Source: Nemopilema nomurai
Taxonomy: Eukaryota > Cnidaria > Scyphozoa > Rhizostomeae > Rhizostomatidae
Reading direction: 5' to 3'
Length of the DNA stretch: 64,000 bases
Assembly (NCBI GenBank): GCA_003864495.1
Contig: ML133365.1
Span: 1,061,856-1,125,855, forward strand
The notes beneath the pieces are model-generated. The model made no database searches, had not been told where the DNA came from, and saw nothing but the letters and a program-made list of their open reading frames with translations. Both the position numbers and the translations under genes were made by a program. Each line of letters opens with the position of its first letter. The stretch's first letter is position 1. Shown here piece after piece: positions 59,686 through 64,000 of this stretch.

Positions 59686-61133
59686 TTCAGCAGTTCATGT
59701 ATGGCTATATTGAAAGACATTGAAAAGCTATCCTCAGATGCCCAAACAAGCTGCCTCGAGGGCTTCCATTCCTTGCTGAATCACTGGCATCCCAAGATGA
59801 CCCATTTTTCTTGGCTTGGAACAAATTGCAGGTATATGTTTTGTTTTCAACTTGTACTGTAAAAGCTTGCTACAGCATCTTGAGCTGTTGATTTGTGGAA
59901 GCAGCTCTTACAATTCGAAATAGATAAAACAAACATAGCTGACTGTGGCTAAATTACATTTAGTTCATCTGGATACAACTTGGTGCTGTATCTACTGTAT
60001 ATGGTATATTACACCCCTGTTTCATTTCTGTTACCTGCTGAAAACTTTTAAACATGAGGATCAAAAGGTACAGGTATGGCAGAAGCAATCAACAGAATCA
60101 AGATTTTCTATGTAAGCAAAGAGAAATCACTTTTATTTGTCACTATAAATAAAATATCTGTTTTCTTTGATACTTTTAGACATGCATTGGCTGCCATGCA
60201 TTTCAATGAAAATATTCAGAGGGAAAGAAAAAGGACTACTGATGGTGAACTATCCTACAATGTGCTTTACCCAAAGTTCAAGCTTGGAGAAGAAGTAGTG
60301 CGTGTTGTTGCTGTTCCTCCAACTTATAGTAAGGCACTTTTGTATTTATTGTTTTAAGTGATTGCTTCCCAGTAGACTTCACAGGCTCTACGAATTAAAA
60401 TTTAAAGGTTGGTTTAAGTTTGAGGATAATTTTTTGCTCTTAACAGGTTATGTTAACGATATCAAAGACATTATGCTGTCAAAATCAATACAAGACCTGA
60501 AAGAAGCATTTGATAATTTTACCAGAGATATCCCAGAATCACTGACAAGTCAGTTCACGGAACGACGTACAAAAGCTGATGCAATCAGGTACCAGAATGA
60601 AAGAAAGTCTATACAGACTCCATATTATCCAACAAGTAGGTTTTGATCATCATCACAATTCCCGATTTGAATTAATGTTCTTTTACCAGGGTTAAAGGGC
60701 TATGAAGTCTTGCAGGGGGGAAAATTCATGATTTAAGCAGTATACTGAACAGGGTGGACTAAGCAAGTTCTGATTACCTCACCTACAGTCTCCAATTCAA
60801 TTTTTTGCTTTTGAAGTATGCTAATATTTGCTGTTGAGGTATGCCTTGTTACAGTCTGCATGGGCCATTTGTGTAAAGTTTCAACTCTGTGAATTTATCT
60901 TGTTCACTAGGACAATTACTTGTCAATGAAATGTTCAAGCAACCCAAAATTTCTACTTCTACCTAATTATGTTTATAGTTGAACAACAAGAAGAGCTGCA
61001 GTCATCAGCTTCTCCTGCCATCATTCCAAAAAAGACAAGAGCCCCACCCTCTTGTAAGAAATGCAAGAAGCCAAAGTTGGGTCATCCAAGAGACCACTGT
61101 CCAGAGGCAACAGTTGCCCTTCCATCTGACTGA
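59686..61133 (+). CDS. Second Kolobok-type transposase, 3' half only (four exons)
   Basis: Exons 59686-59831 (KLSSDAQTSCLEGFHSLLNH, the catalytic Glu region), 60180-60328 (RHALAAMHFNENIQRERKRT, YPKFK), 60447-60635 (GYVNDIKDIMLSKSI, FTRDIPESLTSQF) and 60979-61133 (SCKKCKKPKLGHPRDHCPE, zinc-knuckle-like tail). Each matches the corresponding exon of the first transposase (AQTSCLEGFHS; RHALAVLHFN...YPKFK; CTACKRPMKGH) at the same intron positions, but the sequences are clearly diverged, so this is a different subfamily rather than a recent copy. The two catalytic Asp exons and the THAP exon are absent. The four exons have no frame errors, unlike the first gene. The stop is 124 bp from the convergent gene's stop. 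Confidence 0.75.
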
Positions 61134-61256
61134 TTGGATTGATATTTTGCGTTTTTTTATTCATAATGTTATATATATACTGTTTCCAGCAACTTTTTTC
61201 ATTATATAAAAATAACAACATGCAGTGACGAATGGAATGTACCTACCTTTTGGAGG

Positions 61257-62105
61257 TCACTGCCTTTCTTGAGCAGAGGCATACCCTATAGCTTCTGCTA
61301 CTGGATATTTTTCCCTTATATGGTTGTAGATGCATGCTGGAAGGGGTCTTGTGTTGTCCCAGCCCAGATAACCAAAAATCCACCTTACTACCCAACGATA
61401 TGCAACTGCCCTCAAATATCTAATGATAAATAATAAAAATGTCAGGATTTAATTGCAGGATTAAACATATTAAAGTATGCTTCGCTTGTAATGGAAAATC
61501 CATCTTGTTGGTAACAGTGCATTGGAAAAAAGATACAAGAGCACACATACTGGTTTTTGCTTTGTCCTGCTTTTCTTTTGTATAGTCGGCCATTCTTGTC
61601 TTTCAATAAGGGGCCAGTCATCATCAGTACCTTCATTTGTCACTGCAGTGTAATCTTCGTGTTGGATTATGCATGAAATGTCCTCTCTACCTTCAAAAGT
61701 CAATTTGCCATTAGCTTCAGCAACTTCTGTGCAGCAACGAAATTCTAGGGCACCAACCAAACGATCCGCTTTACACTTTCCACAGGAACACCTGCGTTAA
61801 ATACAACGATAAAATATTTGATGTGTCTGAGTAATACAGTAATTTCAGTTCCCACCTCATGACACACCTTCCCAGTCCGGAAAGGGCCTAAACTTACCAG
61901 GACAGTTTTTAATTTGAAAAACAAGAAGGGAACTTCCCTTGAAACGAAATAATTAGGTATAAAATATCAAAATGCAATATCACATACCAGTCTTCCACAA
62001 TTATTCGTTGTTCCTGCCTGGCAGCCAAAACGGCGTGAGGAATCCCGTCTTTATCTTCTTCGAAATGAAATGTTGGTTGCCCAGCAATGTATATTCCTTG
62101 AACAA
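61257..62105 (-). pseudogene. Second P2X7 intracellular (ballast)-domain-like gene
   Basis: Exons on minus: about 62105-61988 (IAGQPTFHFEEDKDGIPHAV, LAARQEQRIIVEDW), 61791-61551 (CSCGKCKAD, EFRCCTEV, CIIQHEDYTAVTN; then, after a one-base shift near 61640, GPLLKDKNGRLYKRKAGQ) and 61419-61257 (YLRAVAYRWVVRWIFGYLGW, RPLPACIYNHIREKYPV). The intron after exon 1 splits the Trp codon of WCSCGKC exactly as in the first element, confirming both splice models. No start codon was found for exon 1, so a further 5' exon or a frame error is likely. Family P2RX7_C by motif order. Confidence 0.7.
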
Positions 62106-62109
62106 CACA

Positions 62110-62758
62110 CTTCCATTTTGTGATAATTTAATTGTTATTGAAACAATTGTAACTTAGCAACCATTATTTAAACTCAAGATTGCTGTTTGTGAAATAAAAA
62201 AATATAAGAAAATTTCTATTTAAATGGCTATTAAAAATATACTGAATATTTTTTTGAATTAAAGAGTTTCAAATTTGAATTAAGCAAACAAAATTACTCT
62301 CTTAAACCTCCTAACTTACTAAAATAACTTTATTTTAAGTTTTTAATTTGGTTTCTTGATTGTCAGGTTTTTGCACTTTTTCATTACTTTGTACCGACTT
62401 TCTCCAGTAGTGTGGCTTTCTTGCAAAAACTGTTTTCATAACAGAGATTGGCAATGTATGCACTTGTAACTCTTTAAATAGATGTCAAAGTTTAAAAAAT
62501 TAAATGTTTTTGCCTGTATTCATAATGGTAGCTACAATAATGGCAGAAAACAGAAGAAATCCACATCAAATTTTTCAGAAATGTAAAATTGATGATAAAT
62601 AAATGGTTCTTTATAATGTCAGTATGTGAATTGACAAAAGCTGATTCACCATCAATCTTTAACCTCCAATTATAAAAGAAAATGTGTGTTTTAGGACTGT
62701 TCAACTATTTGTCCAGAAAAATAGGCTGCTCAACCTCCATCATTTCACACTTGCTTTG
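62110..62758. other. No gene seen
   Basis: About 650 bp of AT-rich sequence between the second P2RX7_C-like gene and the piggyBac pseudogene. I looked for an end similar to that of the first Kolobok-type element (AGGTCAAAT before TTAA) and did not find it. Confidence 0.45.
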
Positions 62759-64000
62759 CTATAGAAACACGAAAGCATTCTTGGCAAATAAAAGCATCAC
62801 ACTTTTCACAAAAATTACATGTTTTTTGTCCTTTCTTTTCCTGCTTCTTGCATCAATCATGTATGCACACCCAATACACTTTCGCCTAGAAGGGTAGCGG
62901 CTTACTGGGTAATGTCTTCCTCGTAATCTGACATGATCTGCAACGCGAATGTTTTTCCTAGGCTGTTCAGCATTTGATGTTGAGGTATTGGGACTCTTTG
63001 AACTCTCCGTTCTACCTCTTTCGCCTAGTAATGCCTGCACAAGAGCATGAACAAGTATAATCCTGAATTTCTTATGGGCTTGCCTCTTTTCTGCAAATTC
63101 TGGATTTACATGGATATAAAGACACATTGCATTTACAATGCACAGTTCAACAAGGCGGAAGAAGACTTTATTCCACCATTTCAAAGATTTACTTCCAACC
63201 GAATAGTACGATAAAAATTGGTTACATTTATCAACCCCTCCCATGTTTTGATTGTAATCACAAATCATATCAGGTTTGTATATTTCTCCACTAAAGCGCT
63301 CAATTTTTTGTTCAGAGTTTCCATGGAAAGATGACAAAGCATAAACATCCCGCTTCTCTTTCCAATGAACTGCTAGAATGTTGCCATTTTGCAAATAGAC
63401 AGTGGAGCCTTTCCCCAACTTATCATTTTTGAATTTACTGGGAAATTCACCTCTGTTTGTTCGTATTGTTCCGCAGCAATAGGTTTTTCTATATAGTAGA
63501 TCTTTCAAAAGTTTGAGACTGGTATAGAAATTGTCAAAGAAAAGATGAAAGTCTTTGTCGAGATAACCTCCCATCAAATCGAAAACAACCCTTTGTACAA
63601 GTCCATGGTCCGCTGTGCCATTGGTCTTGCCAGCATACACTTGAAACTGAAGACAATAGCCTGTCATTGCTTCGCATAGTGCCCATAATTTAATCCCAAA
63701 CTTTTTAGGCTTTTTTGGCATATATTGCAAGAATCCAATTCTTGACTTTGTGCCAATCATTTGTTCATCCAAGCTTAGATTCTGGGAAGGACAGTACATT
63801 TCCTAAAAAGATTTATTCAGGTTGGGCACAATATTTCCAGTTTGAAAAGCCTATCTCTGTTTGGATCATTCTGGGGCAGATCTTTAGAGTTATCTACAAG
63901 ATGAAGATAACGCAAAAGTCGTTTGAAATGATTTCTTGTAAAAATACCTGCAAACCACAGCATATAAAATAGACTTCCTTTTGACCAGTAGTCATCCATT
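62759..64000 (-). pseudogene. piggyBac-like transposase, truncated by the window edge
   Basis: Minus strand. 63999-63817 reads MDDYWSKGSLFY, then NHFKRLLRYLHLVDNSKD and NDPNRDRLFK, the start of the DDE_Tnp_1_7 fold. After a frameshift near 63840 and a stop near 63805 the frame 63799-62759 continues: YCPSQNLSLDEQMIGTKSR (first Asp), DFHLFFDNFYTSLKLLKDL (second Asp), NMGGVDKCNQFLSYY (third Asp), then RKCIGC near the end, the remains of a Cys-rich C-terminal finger that is out of frame in its last part. The 5' part lies beyond the right edge. piggyBac enzymes cut and paste at TTAA. It is more complete than, and different from, the fragments in the 6.2-kb units. Confidence 0.85.

Overview
This looks like AT-rich nuclear DNA from an aquatic invertebrate animal, most likely a cnidarian. 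The assignment rests on split genes with short GT-AG introns and on protein families I associate with cnidarian, sponge and basal deuterostome genomes (Kolobok, SWIM/YqaJ proteins, THAP9-like, HARBI1-like, DUF6589-like, RecQ-like). It is an inference from memory, not a search. I found no clear single-copy host gene. Almost every coding stretch belongs to a DNA transposon or its debris, and many frames carry one-base shifts or single stops. These may be real decay, residual long-read error, or both.

Layout. 1-23820 is a two-step higher-order repeat: minisatellite array A (about 62-bp monomer, 1-8069), a 6.2-kb unit (8070-14259), array B (14260-17609), and a second near-identical unit (17610-23820). 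Each unit is a mosaic. On the minus strand it carries pieces of a SWIM/YqaJ nuclease-like gene, a piggyBac N-terminal fragment and the tail of an apparent MADF/BESS-like gene. On the plus strand it carries the catalytic half of a HARBI1-type transposase, then a zinc-finger tail fragment. 23821-34995 is mostly gene-poor: a 2-copy tandem duplication, poly-C, a 636-bp ATAG microsatellite, a decayed C2H2-type gene fragment, an intron-split Ty3/Gypsy-type integrase, an array of four duplicated 20-codon exons, and a MADF gene remnant.

35000-42955 is an almost complete Kolobok-type element. It has TTAA on both sides, long imperfect inverted ends, a THAP plus DDE transposase gene in about 12 exons on the plus strand, and a convergent minus-strand gene that resembles the P2X7-receptor intracellular (ballast) domain. 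59686-62100 repeats this tail-to-tail pair (3' half of a second transposase gene plus a second P2RX7_C-like gene, with an identical intron position and phase). This repeated gene partnership is the most interesting observation in the window.

The rest: 44391-45333 is a third, diverged copy of the tail of the 6.2-kb unit. 45400-49172 is a THAP9/P-element-like gene split by a 678-bp Harbinger-type MITE. 49590-50345 is another transposase-tail fragment on the minus strand. 50952-54505 is a nested palindromic MITE complex (A-B-A-B-A between TA dinucleotides). 54783-59264 is the front half of a DUF6589-like gene whose intron holds the C-terminal half of a RecQ-like helicase on the opposite strand. 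62759-64000 is a piggyBac transposase pseudogene that runs off the right edge.
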